Positions 1-9,490 of a stretch of DNA of 64,000 nucleotides are shown here, in pieces (within the stretch, counting starts at the first letter, position 1; each line of letters opens with the position of its first letter). The notes under the pieces were generated by a model. The model was given only the letters and a program-made list of their open reading frames with translations, ran no database searches and was not told the origin of the DNA. The DNA lies in assembly GCA_963799365.1 (NCBI GenBank), contig CAWCWV010000017.1, positions 558,001-622,000 on the forward strand, in the 5' to 3' direction. Position numbers and translations under genes: made by a program. Source of the stretch: Marinirhabdus sp963799365 (GTDB lineage: Bacteria > Bacteroidota > Bacteroidia > Flavobacteriales > Flavobacteriaceae).

Positions 1-893
1 GCTATGCTAAAGTCGTAGGGAGGAAAGATAAATTTATTGGTCCAACCTTCGTAATCATTCAAAGTACCATTTGAAGAAACCGAGCTTTCCAGTGCTCTCA
101 TCACAGTGGTTCCTACTGCACAAACGCGTCTCTTTTTTGCTATTCCTTCATTAATTATTCCAACAGCGTCTTTATCTATTGCGATCTCTTCACTGTCCAT
201 TTTATGTTTTGAGAGATCTTCAACTTCAACTGGACTAAAAGTACCCAAACCTACGTGTAAGGTTACTTCCGCAAAATTGACCCCTTTAATTTCCAGTCGC
301 TTTAGTAAGTGTTTTGAAAAGTGAAGTCCTGCAGTAGGTGCCGCAACAGCGCCTTCTTTTTTTGCGAAAATTGTCTGATAGCGCTCCGCATCTTCTGGCT
401 CTACTTCTCTTTTAATATATTTTGGAAGGGGTGTTTCCCCAAGTTCTGTTAGTTTGTTTCTAAACTCTTCGTAAGAACCATCAAACAAAAATCTAAGGGT
501 ACGCCCACGACTTGTTGTATTATCTATAACTTCAGCTACCAAAGATTCATCATCGCCAAAGTACAACTTGTTACCAATACGTATTTTACGTGCCGGATCT
601 ACCAACACATCCCACAAACGGGTTTCTGGGTTTAACTCTCGAAGTAAAAAAACTTCAATACGCGCACCCGTTTTTTCTTTGTTTCCGTACAATCTTGCAG
701 GAAATACTTTAGTGTTGTTTAACACCAATACATCATCTTCTTCAAAATAATCTATCAAATCCTTGAACATCTTGTGCTCGATAGTCTGCTCTTTTCGGTT
801 TAAGACCATTAATCTGGCCTCATCACGATTGGGCGCAGGATGTTCGGCCAAAAGCTCTTCTGGAAGGTTAAAACTGAAGTTCGATAATTTCAT
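1..893 (-). CDS. queA: tRNA preQ1(34) S-adenosylmethionine ribosyltransferase-isomerase (QueA), 3' end off the window
   Basis: Transfers and isomerises the ribosyl group of SAM onto preQ1 at tRNA wobble position 34, giving epoxyqueuosine in queuosine synthesis; cytoplasmic. Translating the complement from 893 gives MKLSNFSFNLPEELLAEHP, the usual QueA N-terminus, followed by VLNNTKVFPARL, PTAGLHF and TLHVGLGTFSPVE, all hallmark QueA motifs. About 297 codons are visible; the family is about 340-350 residues, so roughly the last 50 are cut off by the left edge. An in-frame ATG two codons upstream (899) is an alternative start. It is the last visible gene of a leftward run, 172 bp downstream of aroA. 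Recognition is firm; only the exact start is uncertain. Confidence 0.93.
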   Translation of the reverse strand, partial: MKLSNFSFNLPEELLAEHPAPNRDEARLMVLNRKEQTIEHKMFKDLIDYFEEDDVLVLNNTKVFPARLYGNKEKTGARIEVFLLRELNPETRLWDVLVDPARKIRIGNKLYFGDDESLVAEVIDNTTSRGRTLRFLFDGSYEEFRNKLTELGETPLPKYIKREVEPEDAERYQTIFAKKEGAVAAPTAGLHFSKHLLKRLEIKGVNFAEVTLHVGLGTFSPVEVEDLSKHKMDSEEIAIDKDAVGIINEGIAKKRRVCAVGTTVMRALESSVSSNGTLNDYEGWTNKFIFPPYDFSI

Positions 894-921
894 TCCCATA
901 GCGGTACAATTTCGTTTAAAA

Positions 922-941
922 AGGTTGTAAATATACAACCT
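922..941 (-). promoter_or_regulatory. Small inverted repeat upstream of queA
   Basis: AGGTTGTA and TACAACCT form an 8-bp perfect inverted repeat with a 4-nt spacer, about 30 bp before the queA start. It could be an operator or a leader hairpin. It does not resemble the preQ1 riboswitch forms I know, so no ligand is proposed. The rest of the 172-bp gap to aroA shows nothing recognisable. Confidence 0.3.
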
Positions 942-1065
942 CAACATAGGCGTTGTCAAGTAAATGACGATTTATCTTTGGATTAATTTTTAATTAGCGG
1001 GTAGTTGGCAGGAGGCTTCGTTGGTAGCGAGTAGAAATTGTGAGCTTTATGATAGTGAAATCGGT

Positions 1066-2298
1066 TTATAAAACACTTTTTACTAAAATGCCTACAACAC
1101 CTATATCTTCCCAAAAAGTAGGAAATGATTTTGAAACTACTTCGGCATTGTTGATGATAAGAGGCGTTTTTAATGCCAATGGCGCAAATGCCATTGCCAT
1201 ACGGTGGTCGTTATAGGTATCTATAGCCACATTTGGGAGTATTTTCCCTAAAGGTTTCAAAACAATGCTATCTTCCGAAATAGTAACAACAGCTCCCAAT
1301 TTCTCCAGTTCTGTTTTTAATGCAACCAAGCGGTCGGTTTCTTTAATCTTTAGCGTATGTAGTCCCGTAAGCTCACACCCTATTCCTAACCCAAAGCAGG
1401 TTACCGCAATAGTTTGGGCAATGTCCGGGGTGTTGGAGAGATCTGCTTTGTATACAGAAGGAATTTCAGAAATGGTTTTTTTAAGAGTGATGCTGTGTCC
1501 TTCATGAAAAATTGTTGCTACTCCTAGCTTTGAATATAGTTGGGCCAATGCATTATCGCCTTGCAGACTTTCAGTTTTGTAACTTTTCAGTTGAATGCTC
1601 TTTTTATCTGAAAGCGCTACCAAACTATAAAAATAGGAAGCCGAGCTCCAATCGCTTTCTACAGTAACAATAGTTTCCTCTAGTGCTGAAAGAGTACGCA
1701 CGCTAATGATATTATCGATAAATTGAAATGAAGCACCTATTTGTTTTAAGAGCGCCAAAGTCATTTCAATATAAGGTCTTGAAGTGATTGTACCTTCCAA
1801 TTTCAATTCCAATCCGTTGGGAAGCGATGGCGCAATAAGCAATAAAGCCGAAATAAACTGGCTACTCACGTCTGCTTGGAGTGTTACTTTGTGTTTTTGA
1901 AGTTTCTTTCCTTTTATTTTTAAGGGCGGGAAACCTTCTTTTTTAGTGTAAACAATGTCTGCACCTAAAGTTGTAAGTGCATCCACTAAAATGCCAATAG
2001 GACGCTCCTGCATACGTTCACTACCCGTTAAAATTACCTCCACCCCTTCTTTTGCTGAAAAATAAGCTGTCAAAAACCGCATCGCTGTTCCTGCGTGGTG
2101 AATATCTATTATTTTTTCTGAAACTTTTAATGCTTTTTGAAGCACCTCGCTATCGTCACTTTTTGAGGCGTTTTTAATAGTAATTGAGGGGTATAAAGCT
2201 TGCAGAATAAGCAATCTGTTGGTTTCACTTTTGGAGCCAGTGATTTGTAGAGAAGTTTCGGTAATTTCTTCCGAAGATCGAGACAGACTTAGTTTCAT
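1066..2298 (-). CDS. aroA: 3-phosphoshikimate 1-carboxyvinyltransferase (EPSP synthase)
   Basis: Condenses shikimate 3-phosphate with PEP to EPSP, the sixth step of the shikimate pathway; cytoplasmic. The 410-residue protein has the substrate-binding GSKSETNR near residue 21, GTAMRFLTA near 71 and the C-terminal NDHRMAMAF at about 363, the standard EPSP synthase signatures. It is slightly shorter than the usual 420-440, as is common in this phylum. The start overlaps the stop of the small membrane protein gene by 4 bp (ATGA), so translation is probably coupled. It is co-directional with the DAHP synthase/chorismate mutase gene 8 kb upstream. Confidence 0.95.
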   Translation of the reverse strand: MKLSLSRSSEEITETSLQITGSKSETNRLLILQALYPSITIKNASKSDDSEVLQKALKVSEKIIDIHHAGTAMRFLTAYFSAKEGVEVILTGSERMQERPIGILVDALTTLGADIVYTKKEGFPPLKIKGKKLQKHKVTLQADVSSQFISALLLIAPSLPNGLELKLEGTITSRPYIEMTLALLKQIGASFQFIDNIISVRTLSALEETIVTVESDWSSASYFYSLVALSDKKSIQLKSYKTESLQGDNALAQLYSKLGVATIFHEGHSITLKKTISEIPSVYKADLSNTPDIAQTIAVTCFGLGIGCELTGLHTLKIKETDRLVALKTELEKLGAVVTISEDSIVLKPLGKILPNVAIDTYNDHRMAMAFAPLALKTPLIINNAEVVSKSFPTFWEDIGVVGILVKSVL

Positions 2299-2534
2299 TT
2301 TCTGTAGTCTTGTTCTTTAAGTTTTCCCCAAAATTTTGCGTAGGTGCTACCAAAGGCCGCAATAAAAGATGCTCCAAAAAGTATTACTACAAACGAAAAA
2401 GTTTGAATTTTTTGAAGCATAAAATCCAAAGGAAAAGCAACAAACTGAACCAACAAAAACACCATTAAATAAAGCAATCCAATAAACAGAATCGATTTCC
2501 AAAAACCTTTATAATTCACTACTCTTTTAAACAT
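2295..2534 (-). CDS. Small two-helix membrane protein of unknown function
   Basis: 79 residues with two hydrophobic segments (about residues 13-34 and 42-63), a basic N-terminus and a short charged tail; no family recognised. It is tightly packed: its ATG overlaps the stop of the MazG-like gene by one base (TAATG) and its own stop overlaps the aroA start by 4 bp. That packing supports a real, co-translated gene although the product is small. No sign of a role in aromatic synthesis is visible in the sequence itself. Confidence 0.75.
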   Translation of the reverse strand: MFKRVVNYKGFWKSILFIGLLYLMVFLLVQFVAFPLDFMLQKIQTFSFVVILFGASFIAAFGSTYAKFWGKLKEQDYRK

Positions 2535-2860
2535 TACTTTAATTTTTTATTGTTATGGTGGCGGTCGTGATCCCGTTTGGCTTTCAAATTTAATTTTGCA
2601 TCAAAGGCTGCCTGTAAATCTACACCAGTTTGATTGGCAAGGCATAACACTACAAAAACCACATCTGCCAGTTCTTCACCAAGGTCTTTGTTTTTATCGC
2701 TTTCCTTTTCGCTTTGTTCGCCGTATCTGCGGGCAATAATACGTGCCACTTCACCTACTTCTTCAGTAAGTTGTGCCATATTGGTAAGCTCGTTAAAATA
2801 ACGAACACCATGTTCTTTTATCCAATCGTCAACTGCTTTTTGGGCGCTTTGAATGTTCAT
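2534..2860 (-). CDS. MazG-like nucleotide pyrophosphohydrolase
   Basis: 108 residues of the all-alpha NTP pyrophosphatase superfamily, which hydrolyse (often non-canonical) NTPs to NMP and PPi. The metal-binding pattern is clear: EEVGEV near residue 33 and EELADV near residue 62, giving the E-x2-E...E-x2-D arrangement that binds magnesium. The short single-domain form resembles the YpjD/MazG-like group rather than full-length tandem MazG. It is translationally packed with the small membrane protein and aroA downstream. The substrate cannot be told from sequence. Confidence 0.85.
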   Translation of the reverse strand: MNIQSAQKAVDDWIKEHGVRYFNELTNMAQLTEEVGEVARIIARRYGEQSEKESDKNKDLGEELADVVFVVLCLANQTGVDLQAAFDAKLNLKAKRDHDRHHNNKKLK

Positions 2861-2863
2861 GAG

Positions 2864-4903
2864 TTAGATTTTTGTAAACACGATCTTTTCATTCTCTTTT
2901 GCAATCCTTTGAGAAAATAGCTCTCTCAAATAGGTATAGTCCTCTGCAAGAATAAAAGGTGTCCTGATATCAAATTTAGCTAATATCTGAATGTTATCAT
3001 TGGTTTGCTTCACAATATACGTGAAGGCGCCTACTTTCTCTCCAAGCGTAATTTTAGTATTCGTTGGCAAAGACTGAACCTTGTATCCTTCCGGCACCTT
3101 GATTGAAATGGTATGTTTTTTACTTTGCGGAAACTTAAAAAATATAGGGTATTCCCTAACATCACTCTTAAAAGGATTTTCATCCAAACCAAAAAACAGC
3201 ATAGGCGAAAGATATAGATCCCCGGCTATTTCTTCTATGAGCGATGATGAGTTGGCGGTATAAGAGATACTCATTGTAGCATTCGTTGTGCTAATGTTGT
3301 CTGCCTCAAAATTTGATATGGCCACATTTTCGTTACCTAAATTAATGGCATTTATCTGGGAGGATACATTGGTATGTGCGTACAAATCTCTATATTCTTT
3401 CGCAAAGTGGTTTGCTTTTCTCTCATTCACCTTTGCGGTTACAGTCCCGTTTTCAATGGCAGCTTCAATAAAGTATAATTCTTGCGAGATAAAGTTAGGA
3501 TATAAGGGTATCCATTCTGAACTGCCATCAGGACGAATCATTCTTCCTTGCCAGTTCATGGCACGTCGTGGCAACATATTTATACCAGAAAAGGGATCGG
3601 AAGCATCTAAAAGAATATATTCATTCTTTAGGTTTACACCCGCAATTACATAATTAAAACCTTTTCTTGTAGCATATACAGGGATTCCGTTGTCTGATGT
3701 ACTCACTAAGATTGGGAATGCTTCCATCCCCGCTTGTTGTAACATAGAAATGAGCATTAAATTGATATCTGCTATATTGCCCGAACCTTCCTTATAGGCT
3801 TTCGCTACACCATTATCGGTTATATACCCTAAATAGTTATTCCATTTTACCTTGCTTTTTACAAGATTAAGAATCGCTTCCATTTTCATTTCAGCATCTT
3901 GGATACCGGAGATCGCTGTCTGCAAGTCATTTTTATAATATGCTGTTTCTTCTATTTGAGTTTTATAAAAGGCATCTTCATAAATGCTCTTCGCCACATC
4001 CTCCCAGGTAGTAGCCAGCGCTTCTGGAAATCCAGATGGCTCTTTAAACATCGCTAGTTCCCAAAGGGATTTTGCTCGATAGTTATCAATATTTTCTACA
4101 AATTTTTCAATTTTCAGGGGCGGAATGTTGGATTCGTCGAGCGTATAAGTAGTCTCTTCATAGGTAAAAGAATTTTCAACACTATTAGGGTTTACTCGTT
4201 TAAAAGCATTCCCATCTCCTTTAAAATGTATGTTACTAAAATTGCTACGACCGCGTATCTTAATTTTTTTTTCGTTGATGTCTTCTTTATAATTGAAATT
4301 AAGCTTAGCCTGCGGATTGTTATACCGATTATAAGTAAAATATTCAGGGATTTTGAGCTGTACTATTTCTTTCTGGATAGGAATACTATATTGAAGATCT
4401 ATGTCTTGAATGGTCGAAAAAGGCGATGTAATAGTGTATACGTATTCTATGACACTTCCTGGCTGGACATTAGGCATGGTAAATGTATTGTCTACTCTAA
4501 ATTTACTAATACGTGCTTCAAAAATTGCGTCCTTATCTAGTTTTTCCTTAACCACACTTCCACCTGCGAGATTATAGGTTATTCCCTTCACATTAAAACT
4601 TTCTTGATCCTGAGCGTCGTTGTAAGTACGCACCTTTTTATTTGCCCACTCATATCCATCGGCGTTGTAAATCTTTATCCTTTCATGTACTTCCACTATT
4701 TGCAACAAACCTTTGCTGTCTCTATATTCATAAGTTACTTCGTAATTTCGATATAGCACAGTAGCATTGGCTTCTGGATTCAAATTCATTTTACTTTCTT
4801 GTATTTCTTCTTTAGAAACCTTTCCAAATTTATAATTCTGTGAAGTAGCATGAGAAGAAACAAACATGGTTCCTATTATTGCTACAAGTAAGTGAAACTT
4901 CAT
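2864..4903 (-). CDS. DUF3857/transglutaminase-like exported protein with lost catalytic Cys and His (paralogue 1)
   Basis: 679 residues. A signal peptide (MKFHLLVAIIGTMFVSSHAT) is followed by a DUF3857 domain (about 50-210) and a transglutaminase-core-like domain (about 335-445), then a beta-rich C-terminal region. In active transglutaminases the core has GxC; here the region near residue 376 reads GNIADIN, with Ile at the Cys position, and the usual HA of the second motif is replaced (FNYVIA). Only the third-motif Asp (LDASDP) survives, so protease or transglutaminase activity is unlikely. Closely related along its whole length to the next gene upstream, from which it is separated by 9 bp. 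Function unknown; periplasmic or cell-surface location is inferred. Confidence 0.85.
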   Translation of the reverse strand: MKFHLLVAIIGTMFVSSHATSQNYKFGKVSKEEIQESKMNLNPEANATVLYRNYEVTYEYRDSKGLLQIVEVHERIKIYNADGYEWANKKVRTYNDAQDQESFNVKGITYNLAGGSVVKEKLDKDAIFEARISKFRVDNTFTMPNVQPGSVIEYVYTITSPFSTIQDIDLQYSIPIQKEIVQLKIPEYFTYNRYNNPQAKLNFNYKEDINEKKIKIRGRSNFSNIHFKGDGNAFKRVNPNSVENSFTYEETTYTLDESNIPPLKIEKFVENIDNYRAKSLWELAMFKEPSGFPEALATTWEDVAKSIYEDAFYKTQIEETAYYKNDLQTAISGIQDAEMKMEAILNLVKSKVKWNNYLGYITDNGVAKAYKEGSGNIADINLMLISMLQQAGMEAFPILVSTSDNGIPVYATRKGFNYVIAGVNLKNEYILLDASDPFSGINMLPRRAMNWQGRMIRPDGSSEWIPLYPNFISQELYFIEAAIENGTVTAKVNERKANHFAKEYRDLYAHTNVSSQINAINLGNENVAISNFEADNISTTNATMSISYTANSSSLIEEIAGDLYLSPMLFFGLDENPFKSDVREYPIFFKFPQSKKHTISIKVPEGYKVQSLPTNTKITLGEKVGAFTYIVKQTNDNIQILAKFDIRTPFILAEDYTYLRELFSQRIAKENEKIVFTKI

Positions 4904-4912
4904 AAAATAAGG

Positions 4913-6934
4913 TTAGATTTTTGTAAATACGATCTTTTCTTTTTCCTTCTCCGTAATTTGAGAGAACATACCTTTTACATATTCATAATCCTGCGGAAGG
5001 ATGATAGGTGTATTAATATCCAAAGATACGGCCAATTGCAAGATGCCAGGAGCTTCCTGAAGCAAATAGGTGTAACTCCCTGTGTTGTTTGCCAAATCTG
5101 CTTTAATGGCTTGTGGCAAAGATTTCACTTTGTAGCCTTCAGGAATTTTAATAGAGATGTTGTATTTCTGTGATTTTGGATATTCAAAAAAGATAGGATA
5201 TGCTCTTTTATCATCTTTAAATGGATTTTCAGTTTGCGCAAAATAAAGCATAGGGGACATATATAAATCGCCTGCAATCTCTTCTACCAAAGAATTACTA
5301 TTGGCTGTGTAGCTGATGCTCATATTTTCTTTTGTGCTCGCTAGATCTTTCGCTTCAAATTCTGTGATCACTACAGCTTCATTACCTGTATCTATTGCAT
5401 TTACCTGGCTTTCTACATTTGTATTTGCAAAGTTGCTTCTATACGCTTTTGCAAAATGATCTCCTTTACGCTCACGCACTTTTATTGAAACGTTATCGCC
5501 ATCAATTTCGGCCTGAACATAAGTAAGTTTTTGGGAAATATACCCAGGATAGAGCCCCACCCAATCCGATGTTCCGTCGGGACGTATTAATCTACCCTGC
5601 CAGTTCATAGCGCGTTCTGGCAGCATATTCACATTTGAGAAAGGATCGGTACCATCCAACACATACATTTTACCGTTTGCGCTTACCGCCGCGATCACAT
5701 AATTAAATCCTTCCCTTGTTGGATATACAGGGATTCCATTTTCTTTGGTACTTACTAAAACCGGATATGCGTTTAACCCAGCATTCTGAAGCATAGATAC
5801 TAGCATTAAATTAATATCTCCCGCATTCCCTGTTCCTTCTTTGTACGCCTTTTTCACTCCTTTTTCAGGAAAATAACCAACATATTTGTTCCACTTTACT
5901 TTCGATTTTACTAAGTTTAAGATCATCGCCATTTTCTCTTCCTCTGAAGTTGCTGCTTGTAGTGCGCTCGCTAGATCGGTTTGATAATAATCGCTTTTAT
6001 TAATTTCGTTTACAAAGTCGTCGTCCTCGTACACACTTTTTGTTACGGCCTCCCAAGTGGTAGCAAACGTTTCAGGAACACCATTGGGATCTTTTATCAT
6101 AGCTAATTCCCAAAGAGAACGCGCCTGATAATTTTGAAGATTATCTACAAAATTCTCCTCTTTTAATGGAGGTATATTAGTGTGGTCTAACAAATAAATA
6201 TTTTCTTTATAGGTAGATGTTCCAGCGCTTGTAGCGGAATTGTTGCTGTTATAACTCCCATAATTTGCTGTTCCCAAACCACTTCTAGCTCTAAACACGA
6301 CTTCTCTTTCTCTAGAATCTAATTCAAAATCGAAATTTACAGTGGCTTTGGGATTTGTTTGTATGTTATACACATAATAATCTGGCACCCTCAACTCAAC
6401 CAGTTCTTTATTAATAGGAATGGTGAATTGCAGATCTATATCTGAAATTCTGGAAAAGGGCGATACGAGTGTGTACTCGTATTCAATTATACTACCTTCC
6501 TTTATAGCAGGCATTGTAAACTTATTATTTACCCTGTATTTATTAAGTCGCTCTTCAAACTGTGCATTTTTTTGAAGCTTCTCCTTTTCTATAGACCCAT
6601 TAACTAAGTTATATGTTACCCCTTTTACATCAAAATTTTCTCTGTCACTGCCATTATCGTACACGATGTAGTTTCTGGTAGCCCAATCAAAACCCTGCTT
6701 GTTATAAATTTTGATACGCTCATGAACAGTAACTGTTTGTGTGAAGCCCTGCCCTTGTGTATAATCGAATTTCACTTTGTAATCACGGTACAATACCGTA
6801 GCATCTGCCTCGGGATAGCTGGCATTCTGTTTTTCGGCAAGTTCTTCTTTGGAGACTTTTCCGTATTTAAAGTTTTGGGCTGTTAGGGTTGCTGAAATTA
6901 ATACAAAAAGTATAATTAGGTAATTACGTTGCAT
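4913..6934 (-). CDS. DUF3857/transglutaminase-like exported protein with lost catalytic Cys and His (paralogue 2)
   Basis: 673 residues, a close paralogue of the gene just downstream (shared blocks include FKYGKVSKEEL, EATVLYR-like and NWQGRLIRPDG segments). Signal peptide at residues 1-19 ending in TAQ, DUF3857 domain next, then a transglutaminase-like core. The Cys position near residue 369 reads GNAGDIN (Ala), and the His position reads FNYVIA (Tyr), while the Asp (LDGTDP) is kept. Loss of the same two residues in both paralogues suggests loss before or soon after duplication. It lies 7 bp after the third, catalytic-looking family member, so the three are likely one transcript. Confidence 0.85.
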   Translation of the reverse strand: MQRNYLIILFVLISATLTAQNFKYGKVSKEELAEKQNASYPEADATVLYRDYKVKFDYTQGQGFTQTVTVHERIKIYNKQGFDWATRNYIVYDNGSDRENFDVKGVTYNLVNGSIEKEKLQKNAQFEERLNKYRVNNKFTMPAIKEGSIIEYEYTLVSPFSRISDIDLQFTIPINKELVELRVPDYYVYNIQTNPKATVNFDFELDSREREVVFRARSGLGTANYGSYNSNNSATSAGTSTYKENIYLLDHTNIPPLKEENFVDNLQNYQARSLWELAMIKDPNGVPETFATTWEAVTKSVYEDDDFVNEINKSDYYQTDLASALQAATSEEEKMAMILNLVKSKVKWNKYVGYFPEKGVKKAYKEGTGNAGDINLMLVSMLQNAGLNAYPVLVSTKENGIPVYPTREGFNYVIAAVSANGKMYVLDGTDPFSNVNMLPERAMNWQGRLIRPDGTSDWVGLYPGYISQKLTYVQAEIDGDNVSIKVRERKGDHFAKAYRSNFANTNVESQVNAIDTGNEAVVITEFEAKDLASTKENMSISYTANSNSLVEEIAGDLYMSPMLYFAQTENPFKDDKRAYPIFFEYPKSQKYNISIKIPEGYKVKSLPQAIKADLANNTGSYTYLLQEAPGILQLAVSLDINTPIILPQDYEYVKGMFSQITEKEKEKIVFTKI

Positions 6935-6941
6935 ATAATGA

Positions 6942-8837
6942 TTATTTAATTTTTGAGAGTACTATTTTAGATTTGTCCTTTTTCACAACTTGCTGAATGA
7001 ATTTCACGTACTTATTATAATCTTCCTTTGGGAAGGTTCCTGCTTCAAGAATTAACTCTCTACTGTACAACATTGTTGAAGCATCCTTAGTTTGCACCGA
7101 TGCTGTATAGACCCCAAATTTAGACCTGATTTCTATAGGTTCAAAGGCTGCTTCAATAGTGTATCCATCGGGTAGTAAGATTTCTATTTGATCTTTTGAA
7201 GTAGTTCCCCTTTGAAGTACCAATGGCTGTGTTCTATTTTTTTCAGTTTGAGGCACATCCTTGTAACGGTTAAAAATATTGGGATTCAATAAAACTCTAT
7301 CTCCAGCGGTTGAAACATAATTTAAAGTTTCAAAATTTAAAATTTCGGTAAACGCAACACTATTTTTATCATTATTAAAATTTATGTTTGCTGTAGAAAG
7401 ATTGCTTAAATGTCCCCACAACTGTTTATAGTACATATCCAAATCATCATTTTTGGCCTGAAGTAACCTAAACTTTCTTTCGTAAGGGACTCCTTCAGAG
7501 ACTTGGGTTAGGATACCTGAAACTTTAAAATTTTCATCTAGTATAGCATTGGCATCTAATAATTGAATGTTGTCTTCGGTTTTATAACTGGTTGTTTTTG
7601 TAAGTACGCCTCCATTGGGAGTCACCATAAGAACATTTCTATTGTCTGTAAAACTTCCCATATAACCAAAAGGTTTTTCTTGGCTTGTACATTCCAAAAA
7701 TATATTTTCGTCTTCAAACGGAACTGTTAAAATTGCGTGATTAAATTGAGAAGCAACAAAATCTGTATCTACTGGGGCATTCTCCGATCCTGCATAAATA
7801 AGAGTATAGTACGATTCAATTCCTTGCGATTTTAGGAGCGCCTTAGTGTAATTGGTTAACCCTTTACAATCTCCATAACTTAGTTCATCCACTTCTGCCG
7901 CTGGAGTTGGTTGCCACCCTCCTATACCTGCTTGTATACTAATATATCGGGTTTTACTTTGCATATATTCATAAATAAGCCGTGCTTTTTGTTTGGGATC
8001 TTTAACGCCAGTAACCAAACTTGCAATTTTAGCTTTGGTGGCTTCTGAAAGTTCTCCTCTTCCGTTTAATAATTTATCACGTTGCCAACTACCAAATTCC
8101 TCCCAATTTTTCACATTGCCACTTTGATTAATCAACTGAAATTTTTGTAAAGCCACCTTTACCCTAGGGACAAATTCGGTATAATAAGGGCTAAACGCTT
8201 CTTGCTTAAAAGGTTTTAAATTCTCGATTTTGTACCGGTATAATTTGGGAGTTTCGGCAACCGAAATGTCAAAATTTTCTATATTATATTTCTTTATTTT
8301 AAGTGGTACTTGATTAGGATTGTGCAAGGTATAGCTAGATTTTTGGGTTGCCACTTCATAATTTTGTACTGGATTCCAGGCAGGCATAAAAGCGGTGGAG
8401 GATGTTTTATATTCAAAGATAAACTCCAGTGTGTAAGGATAGGATCTTGGCGTAAAGTCAATATACAATATCCTATCATCACTGTATAAATCACTTCCTG
8501 AAGCGCTTACATCTATGAAATCACGCTTTTTAAACCTCTTAATTTCTTCGCCCTTAGCATCAAAGACTTTTACTTCAAGTGTTTTAAAAGATCTTTCGCT
8601 ATCATAATCCACAGAAGTATTCGGAACATTATCTCCATTTCTGTTAAAAACAGTTACAGCTTTTTTGTACTGAAATATCATGCTATTATAAGCATCCAAA
8701 GTAATAATACTTTCTTCATTACGAACAATCGCACTAACGCCCTCTTTTAAGTCTTGCGGAATATCCTTCACCGCATATTGCCCAAAAATGGAGTTACTTG
8801 AAATTAAAAAAAAGAGTAGTAAACTGCGTAAAAACAT
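6942..8837 (-). CDS. DUF3857 domain transglutaminase-like exported protein (catalytic Cys present)
   Basis: 631 residues from the ATG at 8837, which begins a good signal peptide (MFLRSLLLFFLISSNSIFGQ); an in-frame TTG at 8861 is less likely. DUF3857 domain at about 50-210 and a transglutaminase core in which YGDCKGLTNY (Cys near residue 322) and FNHAIL supply the expected Cys and His. The third position reads FLECTSQ, so the usual Asp is Glu or shifted. It is the first of three linked family members; the other two have lost Cys and His. Function of the family is not established; secretion to the periplasm is inferred from the signal peptide. Confidence 0.85.
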   Translation of the reverse strand: MFLRSLLLFFLISSNSIFGQYAVKDIPQDLKEGVSAIVRNEESIITLDAYNSMIFQYKKAVTVFNRNGDNVPNTSVDYDSERSFKTLEVKVFDAKGEEIKRFKKRDFIDVSASGSDLYSDDRILYIDFTPRSYPYTLEFIFEYKTSSTAFMPAWNPVQNYEVATQKSSYTLHNPNQVPLKIKKYNIENFDISVAETPKLYRYKIENLKPFKQEAFSPYYTEFVPRVKVALQKFQLINQSGNVKNWEEFGSWQRDKLLNGRGELSEATKAKIASLVTGVKDPKQKARLIYEYMQSKTRYISIQAGIGGWQPTPAAEVDELSYGDCKGLTNYTKALLKSQGIESYYTLIYAGSENAPVDTDFVASQFNHAILTVPFEDENIFLECTSQEKPFGYMGSFTDNRNVLMVTPNGGVLTKTTSYKTEDNIQLLDANAILDENFKVSGILTQVSEGVPYERKFRLLQAKNDDLDMYYKQLWGHLSNLSTANINFNNDKNSVAFTEILNFETLNYVSTAGDRVLLNPNIFNRYKDVPQTEKNRTQPLVLQRGTTSKDQIEILLPDGYTIEAAFEPIEIRSKFGVYTASVQTKDASTMLYSRELILEAGTFPKEDYNKYVKFIQQVVKKDKSKIVLSKIK

Positions 8838-8895
8838 AAGTAGATTCCTGAAGCTGGGCAATATATATTATTCTTAAAGTTTTCCCAACAAAAAC

Positions 8896-9348
8896 TTACT
8901 CTTTAACTTTTGAGTCTATCGCAATAGTCACTGGTCCATCATTTACCAAGGACACATCCATCATAGCACCAAATTCACCCATTTGTACTTTTTTACCTAA
9001 TTCCTTTTCTAATTGCTGTACAAAAGCTTCGTACAAAGGGATTGCAATTTCGGGACGTGCGGCTTTTATAAAGCTTGGCCGATTCCCTTTTTTGGTACTG
9101 GCATGCAACGTAAACTGGCTTACCACGATTACATCCCCATCTATATCCAAAATTGATCTATTCATAGCCCCATTTTCGTCCTCGAAGATTCTAAGTCGGG
9201 CTACTTTTCCACAGAGCCAGTGGATGTCTTGCTGAGTGTCTTCAGTTTCAACACCCAGTAAAATGAGATAACCCTGCCCTATTTCTGAAATTATTTTTTC
9301 TGAAACAGTTACAGAAGCTTTTTTTACTCTTTGGATAATTATTCTCAT
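8896..9348 (-). CDS. dtd: D-aminoacyl-tRNA deacylase
   Basis: Hydrolyses D-amino acids mischarged onto tRNA (and glycine from tRNA-Ala), a proofreading step in the cytoplasm. 150 residues, the family's usual length. The two signature motifs that form the cross-subunit active site are visible: SQFTLHA near residue 78 and NDGPVTI near residue 136 (the conserved G-P dipeptide), plus KGNRPSF. It sits between rsgA and the DUF3857 trio, all leftward, but separated from rsgA by 142 bp of repeat-rich DNA. Confidence 0.95.
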   Translation of the reverse strand: MRIIIQRVKKASVTVSEKIISEIGQGYLILLGVETEDTQQDIHWLCGKVARLRIFEDENGAMNRSILDIDGDVIVVSQFTLHASTKKGNRPSFIKAARPEIAIPLYEAFVQQLEKELGKKVQMGEFGAMMDVSLVNDGPVTIAIDSKVKE

Positions 9349-9374
9349 TATTATAAGCTCTTTAAAGCTCGGAA

Positions 9375-9404
9375 AAACACACCCCTAAACCCTCTCAAGA
9401 GGGG
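9375..9404. repeat. Dispersed intergenic palindromic repeat
   Basis: CCCTCT (9390-9395) and AGAGGG (9398-9403) form a palindrome with a 2-nt centre, preceded by a run reading ACACCCCTAAA. From general knowledge this C-rich element with a short palindrome is frequent between genes in flavobacterial genomes. It occupies the first half of the 142-bp dtd-rsgA gap. Confidence 0.55.
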
Positions 9405-9428
9405 AAGAAAGCCAAATTTTCTATTTTA

Positions 9429-9484
9429 AGAAACTGTCGTTCGTCGTTCGTTACTCATCACTCATCGCTCATCGCTCTAAGCTC
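9429..9484. repeat. Short low-complexity direct repeats between dtd and rsgA
   Basis: Degenerate overlapping direct repeats: CGTTCGTCGTTCGTTA followed by ACTCATC / ACTCATCG / CTCATCG units. It looks like decayed simple-sequence DNA. No gene or clear hairpin seen. Confidence 0.45.
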
Positions 9485-9490
9485 GTTAAT

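Noticed and set aside
894..1065. preQ1 riboswitch before queA
   Set aside because: An 8-bp inverted repeat is present but not the compact H-type pseudoknot with its A-rich tail.
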